Source: Psychroserpens damuponensis (GTDB lineage: Bacteria > Bacteroidota > Bacteroidia > Flavobacteriales > Flavobacteriaceae). Taken from it: DNA of 64,000 nt. Every line of letters starts with the position of its first letter. Position 1 is the stretch's first letter. The DNA lies in contig NZ_JXJO01000022.1 of the NCBI RefSeq assembly GCF_000826655.1, positions 62,001 to 126,000 of the forward strand. The letters run 5' to 3'. Below the pieces are notes generated by a model that saw nothing but the letters and a program-made list of their open reading frames with translations, was not told where the DNA came from and searched no databases. A program made the position numbers and the translations under genes. Shown in pieces: positions 1-7,335 of the stretch.

Positions 1-733
1 ATCTTGGATGTGCTTTAAGTAATCTTCCCGTTTGTGCAGAACCTGTAAAAGTGACTACATCTTGAGATTCTACGGTGTCTAGAATAGTTTTAACCGTTCC
101 GTTTATGATTTGCAAAGCGCCTTCTGGTAATATTCCAGAATCTATAATGGTTCTTGCAACGGCTTCTGCTAAATAAGATGACGAAGGTGCTGGTAAAACG
201 ACAGCAGGAACTCCAGCCATCCAGTTTACTGCGCATTTTTCTAACATTCCCCAAACTGGAAAGTTGAATGCATTAATATGTACTGCAACTCCTTTTTTAG
301 GCACCATAATATGATGTGCCATAAAGCGTCCGCCACGAGATAAATCGATAGCATCGCCTTCTACATGATACGGTTGATTAGGAAACAATTTTCGTAACGA
401 CGCATTTGCAAACAGGTTACCAAAACCACCTTCAATATCTATCCAACTATCTACTTTAGTAGCTCCTGTTCTGTAACTTAAATCGTAAAACGCATCTTTT
501 CTTTTGGTAAGATATAATGCTAATTTTTTAAGCATGTTTCCACGCTCTTGAAAAGTCATTTTACGAAGTACTTCTCCTCCTTTTGTTCGTCCGTAGTTTA
601 AAATTTCGGGAACGTCTAATCCTTCAATTGCAACGCTAGTGAATGCTTCACCTGTTACTGCATCTAAAATCGGTGTTCCTTCTTCTTTTCCTGTTGTCCA
701 AGAACCTTGAACGTAATGTTTTATCTTTTCCAT
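1..733 (-). CDS. paaZ: PaaZ, N-terminal part (cut by window edge)
   Basis: This is the 5' part of a gene that runs off the left edge; about 244 codons are visible. The translation starts MEKIKHYVQGSWTTG and continues with an aldehyde dehydrogenase fold, including HINAFNFPVWGM and the VTFTGSAQTG stretch before the edge. This matches PaaZ, in which an N-terminal dehydrogenase oxidises the ring-opened CoA semialdehyde and a C-terminal MaoC-type hydratase opens the oxepin-CoA ring. Only part of the dehydrogenase is visible, so the hydratase domain cannot be confirmed. It is the last visible gene of the phenylacetate cluster and follows pcaF after a gap of 348 bases filled with repeats. Confidence 0.88.
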   Translation of the reverse strand, partial: MEKIKHYVQGSWTTGKEEGTPILDAVTGEAFTSVAIEGLDVPEILNYGRTKGGEVLRKMTFQERGNMLKKLALYLTKRKDAFYDLSYRTGATKVDSWIDIEGGFGNLFANASLRKLFPNQPYHVEGDAIDLSRGGRFMAHHIMVPKKGVAVHINAFNFPVWGMLEKCAVNWMAGVPAVVLPAPSSSYLAEAVARTIIDSGILPEGALQIINGTVKTILDTVESQDVVTFTGSAQTGRLLKAHPR

Positions 734-786
734 CTTAATGCCCACGAAAGTGGGTATCTATTAAATTAGACTTCTATATTTTTTTT

Positions 787-872
787 GCGTTACCTAAAGG
801 TCGGGCTTTCGGCAGTCGCTTTTTTTGTGAAAAACAAAAAAGAGCTTCAACAAATGCCTCTATCCCTAACGC
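787..872 (-). repeat. Structured repeat, copy A
   Basis: Read on the minus strand the element starts GCGTTA and ends GGTAACGC, so its ends are inverted repeats. An internal T-rich / A-rich pair (TTTTTTGT and ACAAAAAA) can form a hairpin, followed by GCCGAAAGC and a GACC stretch. It belongs to the same family as the copies at 985, 5047, 8383 and 25161. Confidence 0.75.
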
Positions 873-984
873 ACTTACTTGCTATGTTCTTTCTTAGTCA
901 AAATTTATTTCCTTTTTACTAAGAGATTCCTGCCTACGCAAGAATGACAAAACTTTAATTAATCACTAATCTTAGCGGATTGCT

Positions 985-1072
985 GCGTTAGCGATTGAAC
1001 GGTTTGTTTGAGCTCCTTTTTGTTTTTCTAAAAAAGAGCGAGTAGTGAAAGCGCGACCCTTGTGGTAACGCC
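985..1072 (+). repeat. Structured repeat, copy B
   Basis: The element reads GCGTTAGCGATTGAACGG at its start and CGACCCTTGTGGTAACGC near its end. The internal hairpin pairs GCTC-TTTTT with AAAAA-GAGC around GTTTTTCT. It is followed by cccaaattatttta, which runs into the stop codon of pcaF; copy C has exactly the same junction with paaD. Confidence 0.8.
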
Positions 1073-1081
1073 CAAATTATT

Positions 1082-2293
1082 TTACATATCTACACGTTCA
1101 ATAACCGCTGCGTAGCCTTGTCCAACACCAATACACATGGTTACCAATGCATATTTTTTATTTTGTTCGTGTAATTCTAAAGCTGCCGAATACGCAACTC
1201 TGGCTCCAGTAACTCCAAGTGGATGACCAATAGCGATTGCGCCTCCGTTTGGGTTAATTCTTGGGTCGTTATCTGCCAATCCCCAAGCACGAATGCAAGC
1301 CAAAGATTGTGCGGCAAAGGCTTCGTTAAGCTCGATGATATCGATATCGTCCATGGTTAGACCAGCTTTTTCTAATGCTTTATTTGAGGCTTGCACTGGA
1401 CCAATACCCATAATTCTTGGCTCGACACCAACCACAGCAGAACTCACAATTCTTGCTATAGGTTTTAAATTATACTTTTTCACTGCATCTTCGGATGCGA
1501 TAATGGTTGCTGCTGCTCCATCGTTTAATCCAGAAGAATTTCCTGCGGTTACGCTTCCGCCTTCTTTTTTGAATGCTGCTCTTAGTTTTCCTAAAACTTC
1601 TAAGGATGAGCTTGGTTTTATAAACTCATCTTTTGAAAATTGGATAGGGTCTTTTTTACGTTGTGGAATTTCGACTGTTACAATTTCTTTTGCTAGTCGT
1701 CCGTTTTCTTGTGCTTTGGTTGCCTTTTGCTGACTCCAAAGTGCGAATTTATCTTGGTCTTCGCGAGAGATATTATATTTTTCGACTAGGTTTTCAGCAG
1801 TCATTCCCATGCCATCTGTTCCATACATTTCCTTCATTTTCGGATTAATAAAACGCCATCCGAAAGTAGAATCATACATTTTAGAATCGCCTCCAAAAGC
1901 GCTTGATGGTTTTGCCATAACGTATGGTCCACGCGTCATGTTCTCCACTCCACCAGAAATAAAAATATCTCCATCTCCTGCCTTTATAGCTCTATTTGCG
2001 TGAATGATTGCTGATAATCCTGAACTACACAATCTATTCACTGTTTCTCCAGGAACTGTAAATGGTAATCCTGCTAAAAGTGAAGACATACGCGCTACAT
2101 TACGGTTGTCTTCTCCTGCTTGATTGGCGCAACCCATAATAACATCGTCGTATGCTTCTTTTGGGATGTTTGGATTACGTTTTACAACTTCTGAGATTAC
2201 TAATGCTCCTAAATCATCTGTACGAACAGCAGATAATGTGCCTTTATAGTTTCCTATTGGTGTTCTAATTCCGTCTATTATGTATGCTTCCAT
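1082..2293 (-). CDS. pcaF: 3-oxoadipyl-CoA thiolase
   Basis: This thiolase (PcaF/PaaJ) splits 3-oxoadipyl-CoA and related intermediates to succinyl-CoA and acetyl-CoA, the last step of phenylacetate breakdown. The 403-residue protein has the acyl-accepting cysteine in VNRLCSSGLSAI, the histidine in GGAIAIGHPLGVTGAR and the second cysteine in CIGVGQGYA. I chose the ATG before EAYIIDG as start. A longer frame from an upstream TTG would add 19 residues rich in Ser and Ile, encoded by an ATTGAA repeat, and these do not fit the family. It lies between paaI and paaZ in the catabolic cluster. Confidence 0.93.
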   Translation of the reverse strand: MEAYIIDGIRTPIGNYKGTLSAVRTDDLGALVISEVVKRNPNIPKEAYDDVIMGCANQAGEDNRNVARMSSLLAGLPFTVPGETVNRLCSSGLSAIIHANRAIKAGDGDIFISGGVENMTRGPYVMAKPSSAFGGDSKMYDSTFGWRFINPKMKEMYGTDGMGMTAENLVEKYNISREDQDKFALWSQQKATKAQENGRLAKEIVTVEIPQRKKDPIQFSKDEFIKPSSSLEVLGKLRAAFKKEGGSVTAGNSSGLNDGAAATIIASEDAVKKYNLKPIARIVSSAVVGVEPRIMGIGPVQASNKALEKAGLTMDDIDIIELNEAFAAQSLACIRAWGLADNDPRINPNGGAIAIGHPLGVTGARVAYSAALELHEQNKKYALVTMCIGVGQGYAAVIERVDM

Positions 2294-2297
2294 ATTT

Positions 2298-2349
2298 AAA
2301 ATTGAAATTGAAATTGAAATTGAAGTCAAAAATTGAAACTTCTTTTTCA
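2298..2349. repeat. TTGAA-type simple repeat upstream of pcaF
   Basis: Consecutive ATTGAA hexamers lie immediately upstream of the pcaF start. The same type of tract is found in the gaps around paaC, paaB and paaA. Confidence 0.75.
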
Positions 2350-2402
2350 AATTAATATTTTATTTATTTAACGTTACTTAAAGGTTGGACTTACCTTTTT
2401 TA

Positions 2403-2431
2403 AACCTACAAGGTTTTTAAAACCTTGCAGG
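2403..2431. repeat. Short palindromic repeat
   Basis: The sequence reads ctacaaggttttt followed by aaaaccttgcagg and so forms a hairpin of about 11 bp. It lies between paaI and pcaF. It lacks a proper T-run, so I read it as a dispersed palindrome and not as a terminator. Confidence 0.5.
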
Positions 2432-2440
2432 ATAATTAGT

Positions 2441-2848
2441 TTATTCTTCCCACTCTTTTTGAGTTCTATATACAACGCCCTTAAAAAGCGCCACTAATTC
2501 TTCTCTTCTTTTGACTTCAATAATATTGAAGCCTAATTTATTTTTTACGTTTTCTATTACAGATTCTGCTGTAATATAATCGCCTTCTTCCAATGCTTCA
2601 ATATGATTAATGCTTGTTTCTATAGAAACCGCATATTTACCATGTGTGTTTGCTGCAAATCCGAATGCTGTATCTGCTAATGAATAACTGATTCCACCAT
2701 GCGCTTTGTTCATGCTGTTTAGCATTTCTTTTCTAATGGTCATTGCTACTTTACAGCGACCTATTTCGCATTCTAGAATTTCTATTCCTAGCCAAGTGCT
2801 GTACGCATCTTGGGATAGCATTTTATGTGGGATTTGGTCTGGTTTCAT
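2441..2848 (-). CDS. paaI: PaaI-type hydroxyphenylacetyl-CoA thioesterase
   Basis: This is a 135-residue hotdog-fold thioesterase. The segment NKAHGGISYSLADTAFGFAAN contains the HGG and the Asp that bind and hydrolyse the thioester in PaaI. PaaI releases CoA from dead-end hydroxyphenylacetyl-CoA species and so prevents CoA depletion during phenylacetate catabolism. The length is typical of the family. It lies between paaH and pcaF on the same strand, and the gap to paaH contains two dispersed palindromic repeats. Confidence 0.9.
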   Translation of the reverse strand: MKPDQIPHKMLSQDAYSTWLGIEILECEIGRCKVAMTIRKEMLNSMNKAHGGISYSLADTAFGFAANTHGKYAVSIETSINHIEALEEGDYITAESVIENVKNKLGFNIIEVKRREELVALFKGVVYRTQKEWEE

Positions 2849-2859
2849 ATTTTTAAGTT

Positions 2860-2926
2860 GTCATTGCGAGGACGAAGGACGTGGCAATCTCATCAAGAGA
2901 TTCTTCGCTTCGCTCTGAATGACAGT
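2860..2926. repeat. Pair of TGTCATT...GAATCTC dispersed repeats
   Basis: Two repeat units stand head to head in the paaH-paaI gap: tgtcattgcgaggacgaagg (from 2860) and gattcttcgcttcgctctga (from 2901). The second is nearly the same as the sequence inside paaH at 3213-3243 and the one at 8479-8508. Confidence 0.7.
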
Positions 2927-4099
2927 TTAATTAAAAAACATTTTATTTTCTCTGTTTAGTTTTCGTAATAACGGACTGCAACGGTATCTATCTTCGTGAT
3001 ATTCATTATATAATTCGTCTAACTTAGTTACACACCAATCGATACCTTTTTCGTTAGCCCAAGCTAATAAGCCTTTTGGGTAATTGACACCTTTAGTCAT
3101 GGCATTATCGATGTCTTCTGCGGATGCGATATTTAAAAATAGTGCGTCTGCTGCTTCGTTTATTAGCATGACTAAAACTCTGTTGAAAATTAATTGAGAC
3201 ACGTTGGCATCATGAGATTCTTCGCTATCGCTCTGAATGACACGCTTTCCATTTTCATTATAATCGTAATAACCTTTTCCTGATTTACGTCCTAAATATC
3301 CTGCTTCAGCAAAGCGTTTTTGTGTGAATGCTGGCTTATATCTTGGATCGAAATAAAAGGCAGTAAATACGGTTTCTGTTACAGTATAATTAACATCGTT
3401 ACCAATAAAATCCATCAACTCAAATGGTCCCATTCTGAAACCACCTAAACTTTTTAAACTGTAATCTATGGTTGCAAAATCTGCCAATCCTTCTTCATAT
3501 ATTCTTAATGCTTCGCCATAGAAAGGTCTTGCGACTCTGTTTACAATAAATCCTGGTGTGTCTTTAGCAACTGCTACTACTTTTTTCCAGTCTGAAATTG
3601 TTTGTATTGATTTCTCAAGAACTTTTTTTGAAGTTTGAATGGCTGGAATAACTTCCACCAATTTCATTAAAGGCGCAGGATTGAAAAAATGAATTCCGAC
3701 ACATCGCTCTGGTTTTTGTAATGACGCTGCAATGGAAGCAATCGATAAACTTGATGTGTTTGATGCGATGATACAATCGTCTGCAACATAAGTTTCTAAT
3801 TCTGAAAACACTTTTTGTTTGATTTCTAAATTTTCGATAATGGCTTCGATAGTTAGATTAGAATCTGCTAAACCTCTTAAACTATCTACATATTGAATAT
3901 TACCTTGGATTCTATTTTTTTCTTCAGTATCTATTCTTCCTTTTTCAATTAAACGATTTAATATTTTCTCCAAACTCGCTTTTGCTTTATCTAAAGCTGC
4001 TTGATTAGTATCGTATAATTTAACTGTGCAACCAGAAGTTGCTGCGACTTGAGCAATACCACTTCCCATGGTTCCTGAACCTATAATTCCTATGTTCAT
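2927..4099 (-). CDS. paaH: 3-hydroxyacyl-CoA dehydrogenase PaaH
   Basis: The NAD-dependent 3-hydroxyadipyl-CoA dehydrogenase has 390 residues. A Rossmann motif GSGTMGSGIAQVAATSG starts at residue 8, HFFNPAPLMKLVEV carries the catalytic His, and two C-terminal dimerisation domains follow. In the second of these, around residues 286-296, the sequence KRVIQSDSEESHD is encoded by a copy of the dispersed repeat also found at 2900 and 8479. The reading frame is kept and the following sequence (FNRVLVMLINEAADALF) is normal for the family. The gene is probably functional with an added acidic loop. It lies between paaG and paaI. Confidence 0.92.
   Translation of the reverse strand: MNIGIIGSGTMGSGIAQVAATSGCTVKLYDTNQAALDKAKASLEKILNRLIEKGRIDTEEKNRIQGNIQYVDSLRGLADSNLTIEAIIENLEIKQKVFSELETYVADDCIIASNTSSLSIASIAASLQKPERCVGIHFFNPAPLMKLVEVIPAIQTSKKVLEKSIQTISDWKKVVAVAKDTPGFIVNRVARPFYGEALRIYEEGLADFATIDYSLKSLGGFRMGPFELMDFIGNDVNYTVTETVFTAFYFDPRYKPAFTQKRFAEAGYLGRKSGKGYYDYNENGKRVIQSDSEESHDANVSQLIFNRVLVMLINEAADALFLNIASAEDIDNAMTKGVNYPKGLLAWANEKGIDWCVTKLDELYNEYHEDRYRCSPLLRKLNRENKMFFN
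3213..3243. repeat. Dispersed repeat inside the paaH reading frame
   Basis: The sequence differs from the intergenic repeat at 8479-8508 by one base over 30. On the coding strand it supplies the codons for VIQSDSEES in PaaH without breaking the frame. Confidence 0.8.
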
Positions 4100-4115
4100 A
4101 TATTTTTTTTTATGG

Positions 4116-4192
4116 ATTCCGCATCAAGTGCGGAATGACAAAACTGATTACTTATTTTGATGAGATCCCGAAACTAGTTCGGGACAAAGACA
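4116..4192. repeat. Palindromic repeats between paaG and paaH
   Basis: Two inverted repeats are seen: attccgcatcaagtgcggaat at about 4116-4136 and gatcccgaaactagttcggg at about 4164-4183. They lie in the 96-base gap upstream of paaG. Neither has a T-run for termination in the direction of the operon. Confidence 0.55.
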
Positions 4193-4195
4193 ATT

Positions 4196-4975
4196 TTAAT
4201 TGCCTTTGAAATTTGGTTTTCTTTTTTCAATAAATGCTGCAACGCCTTCTGCATAATCGTTTGTACTCGCTGCTTCTATCTGTAATTTAGACTCTAAAGC
4301 CAGTTGTTGTTCTAAAGTATTGGTTAATGACGCATTGAATGCTTCTTTAATTTTCCCGAGTGCTAACGTTGGCATGTTTGCTAATTTTAAAGCGAGCTTG
4401 TTTACGTCTTCTTCAAAATTTTCTAGTGGAATCATTTTATAAATCATTCCCATTTTTTCTGCGTCGCCTGCTCCAATCTTATCTCCTAACATAGCTAATG
4501 CTAAAGCTTTTTGGAAGCCGATTAATCTTGGTAAGAAATACGTTCCTGCACTATCGGGAACTAACCCTATTAAACTAAAAGCTTGTATAAAGCTTACTTT
4601 TTCGTGTGCTACAACAATATCACAAGCTAAGGCTATATTTGCTCCTGCTCCTGCTGCCACACCATTAACAGCTGCAATAATTGGTTTTTTTATAGCGCGT
4701 ATTCTTGTAATTATTGGATTGTAATGTTCCTCTAATATTTTTTTAAAACCAGGATTTAAGTCTGGATCTGTAACTTCTTTTAAGTCTTGTCCAGCGCAAA
4801 ATGCTTTTCCGTTTCCTGTAAGAACGATTGCTCTCACTTCTTCATTTGTTTCACAAGCATCTAGAGTATCGTGAAGCAAAAATGCCATTTCACGATTGAA
4901 ACTATTGAATACTTCTGGTCTGTTTAGCGTGATGTACGCTATTTTATTTTCTATTTTTAATAGAATTGAACTCAT
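4196..4975 (-). CDS. paaG: Epoxyphenylacetyl-CoA isomerase PaaG
   Basis: This 259-residue crotonase-fold enzyme should isomerise the ring-1,2-epoxide of phenylacetyl-CoA to the oxepin. The oxyanion-hole segments are KAFCAGQDLKEV and VNGVAAGAGANIALACDI. The acidic residue region reads LVPDSAGTYFLPRLIGF, close to LIPDCGGTWLLPR in the E. coli PaaG sequence as I remember it. The C-terminus (YAEGVAAFIEKRKPNF) is also PaaG-like. No second crotonase is visible, so a separate PaaF hydratase may be encoded elsewhere or this protein may serve both steps. Confidence 0.87.
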   Translation of the reverse strand: MSSILLKIENKIAYITLNRPEVFNSFNREMAFLLHDTLDACETNEEVRAIVLTGNGKAFCAGQDLKEVTDPDLNPGFKKILEEHYNPIITRIRAIKKPIIAAVNGVAAGAGANIALACDIVVAHEKVSFIQAFSLIGLVPDSAGTYFLPRLIGFQKALALAMLGDKIGAGDAEKMGMIYKMIPLENFEEDVNKLALKLANMPTLALGKIKEAFNASLTNTLEQQLALESKLQIEAASTNDYAEGVAAFIEKRKPNFKGN

Positions 4976-5046
4976 ATTTGTGTCATTTTAAAAACACACC
5001 TAAAGTCCCATCAAAGAGACAATTGTGCATTTAAATATTTGTTTTC

Positions 5047-5119
5047 GCGTTAAGGATTGAGGCTTTGTTGAAGCTCCTCGCAGAGAGCGACTGCCGAAAG
5101 CCTGACCCTTGGGTAACGC
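5047..5119 (+). repeat. Structured repeat, copy C (shorter)
   Basis: The copy starts GCGTTAAGGATTGAGG and ends CCTTGGGTAACGC. The internal hairpin is shortened to GCTC-ctcgcaga-GAGC. Downstream, caaattatttta runs into the paaD stop codon, as copy B does at pcaF. Confidence 0.78.
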
Positions 5120-5129
5120 CCAAATTATT

Positions 5130-5630
5130 TTACTTTAAACATTTAAAATAATCAAATGGTTCTTGGCAATCGTCACACTGAAATTGTGCTTTACATGCTG
5201 TAGAACCAAACTGACTTACTAATCTTGTATTTGTGGAACCACAATTAGTACATTTTACTAATCGTTTTCCGTTTAATAGCACGTCTTTATCTGCTTCTGC
5301 GGTTAAAGGTGCTGCTATACCATAATCTTCTAATGCTTTTCGTCCTCTTGGTGTAATCCAATCGGTTGTCCAAGCTGGTGCTAAAATCAGTTCGATTTCA
5401 GAATCATATCCTGCTATTTTTAAAGCAGCTTTTATATCGTCACCAATCACATCCATTGCTGGACAACCACTATAGGTTGGTGTAATTTGAACTTTGACAC
5501 TGTTATTTTCGATAACAGCAGAACGCACAACTCCCATATCCATTATTGATAATACTGGGATTTCGGGATCTGAAACCTTTTCTAAGATTGGAATTAATAT
5601 TGATTCTATGTTTTGCTCTGTTGTTGTCAT
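5130..5630 (-). CDS. paaD: Phenylacetyl-CoA epoxidase maturation subunit PaaD
   Basis: PaaD is needed for a functional PaaABCE epoxidase and is thought to help assemble its metal centre. The 166-residue protein has an N-terminal MIP18/DUF59 domain (DPEIPVLSIMDMGVV, TPTYSGCPAMDVIGDDI) and a C-terminal zinc-ribbon-like part with CTNCGS and CDDCQEPFDYFKC. Length and domain order are typical of PaaD. It lies downstream of paaC, separated by a gap holding an inverted TTGAA/TTCAA tract. Confidence 0.92.
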   Translation of the reverse strand: MTTTEQNIESILIPILEKVSDPEIPVLSIMDMGVVRSAVIENNSVKVQITPTYSGCPAMDVIGDDIKAALKIAGYDSEIELILAPAWTTDWITPRGRKALEDYGIAAPLTAEADKDVLLNGKRLVKCTNCGSTNTRLVSQFGSTACKAQFQCDDCQEPFDYFKCLK

Positions 5631-5633
5631 TTT

Positions 5634-5706
5634 TTGAAGTTGAAACTGAAACTGAATTTGAAGTGTTCCTCTTTCAAATTCAAATTCAAGTTCTATTTCA
5701 TTTTCT
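5634..5706. repeat. Inverted TTGAA/TTCAA tract between paaC and paaD
   Basis: The first half reads in TGAA units (tgaaactgaatttgaag) and the second in TCAA units (ctttcaaattcaaattcaag), so the gap can fold into one long hairpin. The same arrangement occurs between paaB and paaA and around the four-helix-bundle gene. Confidence 0.7.
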
Positions 5707-5714
5707 TTTATTTT

Positions 5715-6467
5715 CTACCATTCCATATTTGGATAGGTACGTTGCATGTATTGTAAATCACTTAATAAGTATCCTAAATGCTCTGTATGAATACCTTGTT
5801 TTCCTCCTTTTTGAAACCATTTTGATTCTGGTGTTTCTAAGGTTGCTTCGCTTAAAACTTCATCTACTTTTTTGTAATATGCCTCTTTTAGTTTTGTTAC
5901 ATCTACTCCAATACCTTCTAAAACCATAGCTTTATCTGCTTCGGTTTGATGAAAAAGCTCGTCGGTATACGTCCATAAACCATCTATTGCTTCCTGCATT
6001 TTTTCTTTACTTTCTGCTGTTCCATCTCCTAAACGCTTTAACCAATCGGTAGAAAAACGTTGATGATAACTTACTTCTTTGAGCGATTTTGTTGCAATTG
6101 CTGAAAGCGTTAAATCCTTACTTTTTTCTAATTCCGTTAAAAACAGAAAATGATACACATCAAATAAAAACTGACGCGCTATAGTATATGCAAAATTGGT
6201 ATTGGGTTGTTCTACCAATAATACGTTTACATATTCTCTTTCTTTGCGAAGCATTGCAATATCATCTTCCGTTCTCTTATCTCCAGCAATTTTTGCTGCA
6301 TATTGGTAATAGCTTCGTACTTGACCAAAAAAGTCTAGAGAAATATTAGTACAAGCAATATCTGTTTCTAAGCTTGGTCCATGACCTGTAAGCTCTCCTA
6401 GTCTTTGACCAAGGATTAGACTGTTGTCTGCGATGCCTAGGATGTATTTGTATAAGTTTTGTTTCAT
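5715..6467 (-). CDS. paaC: Phenylacetyl-CoA epoxidase structural subunit PaaC
   Basis: PaaC is the non-catalytic ferritin-like partner of PaaA in the di-iron epoxidase. The 250-residue protein starts MKQNLYKYILGIADN and has LGQRLGELTGHGPSLETDIACTNI, LRKEREYVNVLLVEQPN and, at the end, EHLGYLLSDLQYMQRTYPNMEW, all typical of PaaC. I rejected a 14-residue longer N-terminus (FQLRLQFQVQF) because it is encoded by the TTGAA repeat. In most paa clusters paaB and paaC are neighbours; here a four-helix-bundle gene lies between them. Confidence 0.93.
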   Translation of the reverse strand: MKQNLYKYILGIADNSLILGQRLGELTGHGPSLETDIACTNISLDFFGQVRSYYQYAAKIAGDKRTEDDIAMLRKEREYVNVLLVEQPNTNFAYTIARQFLFDVYHFLFLTELEKSKDLTLSAIATKSLKEVSYHQRFSTDWLKRLGDGTAESKEKMQEAIDGLWTYTDELFHQTEADKAMVLEGIGVDVTKLKEAYYKKVDEVLSEATLETPESKWFQKGGKQGIHTEHLGYLLSDLQYMQRTYPNMEW

Positions 6468-6469
6468 AT

Positions 6470-6518
6470 TAAATTGAACTTGAAATTGAAGTCGAAGTTG
6501 AAAACGCACTCGAAATCA
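6470..6518. repeat. TTGAA tract, left flank of four-helix-bundle gene
   Basis: The tract contains ttgaaattgaagtcgaagtt. The reverse complement of the right flank (6885-6915) contains cttgaagtcgaatttgaa, so the four-helix-bundle gene is flanked by inverted copies sharing ttgaagtcgaa. Confidence 0.7.
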
Positions 6519-6525
6519 AAAAAAT

Positions 6526-6876
6526 CTAATTAATGTTTTTTATTCTTGTGACCATGATTCTTATTAATTGGTCATTTTCGTCTTTTAAATTTGAAAGACT
6601 TTCTTCTGAAAACAATTGAGCCTTAGATTGAATATTCAAGTTTCTTTGACTCTCTCTCAATTCTTTTAAAGAAATTCTTAGTTTATTTATTTTATCCTTA
6701 CTTGTTCCTGCTACTAAAGCTTCTCCGTAATTTAAAGCGGAAGAACAGGAGGAACGAATAAGTTGTTTTGCTAAATAATCTCCAGCATAAGACAATGGTT
6801 TTTTATCGTACAAAATAATAATTGCTGCTGCAAAATCTTCTAGTCGCTCTGTTAAATCAAATTTATTTTCTTTCAT
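6526..6876 (-). CDS. Four-helix-bundle protein (S23/Avd-like) inserted in paa operon
   Basis: The 116-residue, all-helical protein resembles the family encoded by intervening sequences of bacterial 23S rRNA genes (S23) and related to Avd of diversity-generating retroelements. Family-like parts are the conserved KQLIRSSCSSALNYGEA in helix 2 and the LRISLKELRESQRNLNI segment. It has no known role in phenylacetate metabolism. It sits between paaB and paaC on the same strand, 39 and 58 bases from its neighbours, and is flanked by inverted TTGAA tracts. A second family member occurs at 46042. The biochemical function is unknown. Confidence 0.85.
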   Translation of the reverse strand: MKENKFDLTERLEDFAAAIIILYDKKPLSYAGDYLAKQLIRSSCSSALNYGEALVAGTSKDKINKLRISLKELRESQRNLNIQSKAQLFSEESLSNLKDENDQLIRIMVTRIKNIN

Positions 6877-6884
6877 TCTTCTTT

Positions 6885-6915
6885 TTCAAATTCAAATTCG
6901 ACTTCAAGTTCGACG
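6885..6915. repeat. TTCAA tract, right flank of four-helix-bundle gene
   Basis: The tract reads ttcaaattcaaattcgactt and is the inverted partner of the tract at 6470-6518. Confidence 0.7.
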
Positions 6916-7200
6916 TTACATGTGCTTCACTTCGTCTGGTAAATCGTAAAATGTTGGATGACGATATACTTTATCGTGAGCTGGCTCAAACATTTCGCCA
7001 TTATTTTCTGGATTGGATGCTGTGATATTTTTAGATTCTACAACCCAAATACTAACGCCTTCGCTTCGTCTTGTGTAGACATCGCGTGCATTTTCTAAAG
7101 CCATATCTTCGTCTGCTGCGTGTAAACTTCCGCAGTGCCTATGTTCTAATCCGTTTTTACTTCTTACGAAGACTTCCCATAAGGGCCAATTTTTACTCAT
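6916..7200 (-). CDS. paaB: Phenylacetyl-CoA epoxidase subunit PaaB
   Basis: PaaB bridges two PaaAC units in the epoxidase complex. The 94-residue protein shows the family signature WPLWEVFVRSKNGLEHRHCG near the N-terminus, then SLHAADEDMALENARDVYTRR and VWVVESKNI-like WVVESKNI. The length is normal. It follows paaA after a gap with inverted TTGAA/TTCAA tracts and precedes the four-helix-bundle gene. Confidence 0.94.
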   Translation of the reverse strand: MSKNWPLWEVFVRSKNGLEHRHCGSLHAADEDMALENARDVYTRRSEGVSIWVVESKNITASNPENNGEMFEPAHDKVYRHPTFYDLPDEVKHM

Positions 7201-7335
7201 TTGAAATGAATTTGAAGTTGAATTTGAAGTTGAAGTTGAAAGTCCAGCATCAAATTTTATTACTATTTTATATTTTGAAATTACATCTGAAATTGAAAGC
7301 TCTTCGATTTCATTTTCAAATTCAATTTCAAGTTT
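7201..7335. repeat. Inverted TTGAA/TTCAA tracts between paaA and paaB
   Basis: TTGAA units (tgaatttgaagttgaatttg, 7208-7240) face TTCAA units (ttttcaaattcaatttcaag, 7314-7333) across about 70 bases. The pair could form a long intercistronic hairpin in the mRNA. Confidence 0.7.

Larger units (their letters stand above)
734..1081. repeat. Repeat-filled gap between pcaF and paaZ
   Basis: No gene is seen here. The gap holds two copies of an 80-90 base structured repeat in opposite orientation (787-872 and 985-1072), an inverted-repeat fragment of the gattcctgcc / gcaagaatgac type near 924-951, and a short related palindrome near 742-756. The sequence gives no clear terminator, so readthrough from pcaF into paaZ is possible. 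Confidence 0.7.

Noticed and set aside
1-733. PaaZ as a truncated pseudogene
   Set aside because: The gene simply crosses the window edge; the visible frame is intact.
1293-2003. Open frames on the plus strand opposite pcaF
   Set aside because: They lie fully antisense to a clear thiolase gene and encode no recognisable protein pattern.
2294-2350. Longer N-terminus for PcaF starting at TTG
   Set aside because: The 19 added residues come from an ATTGAA repeat and are not part of thiolases; the ATG at 2293 fits the family.
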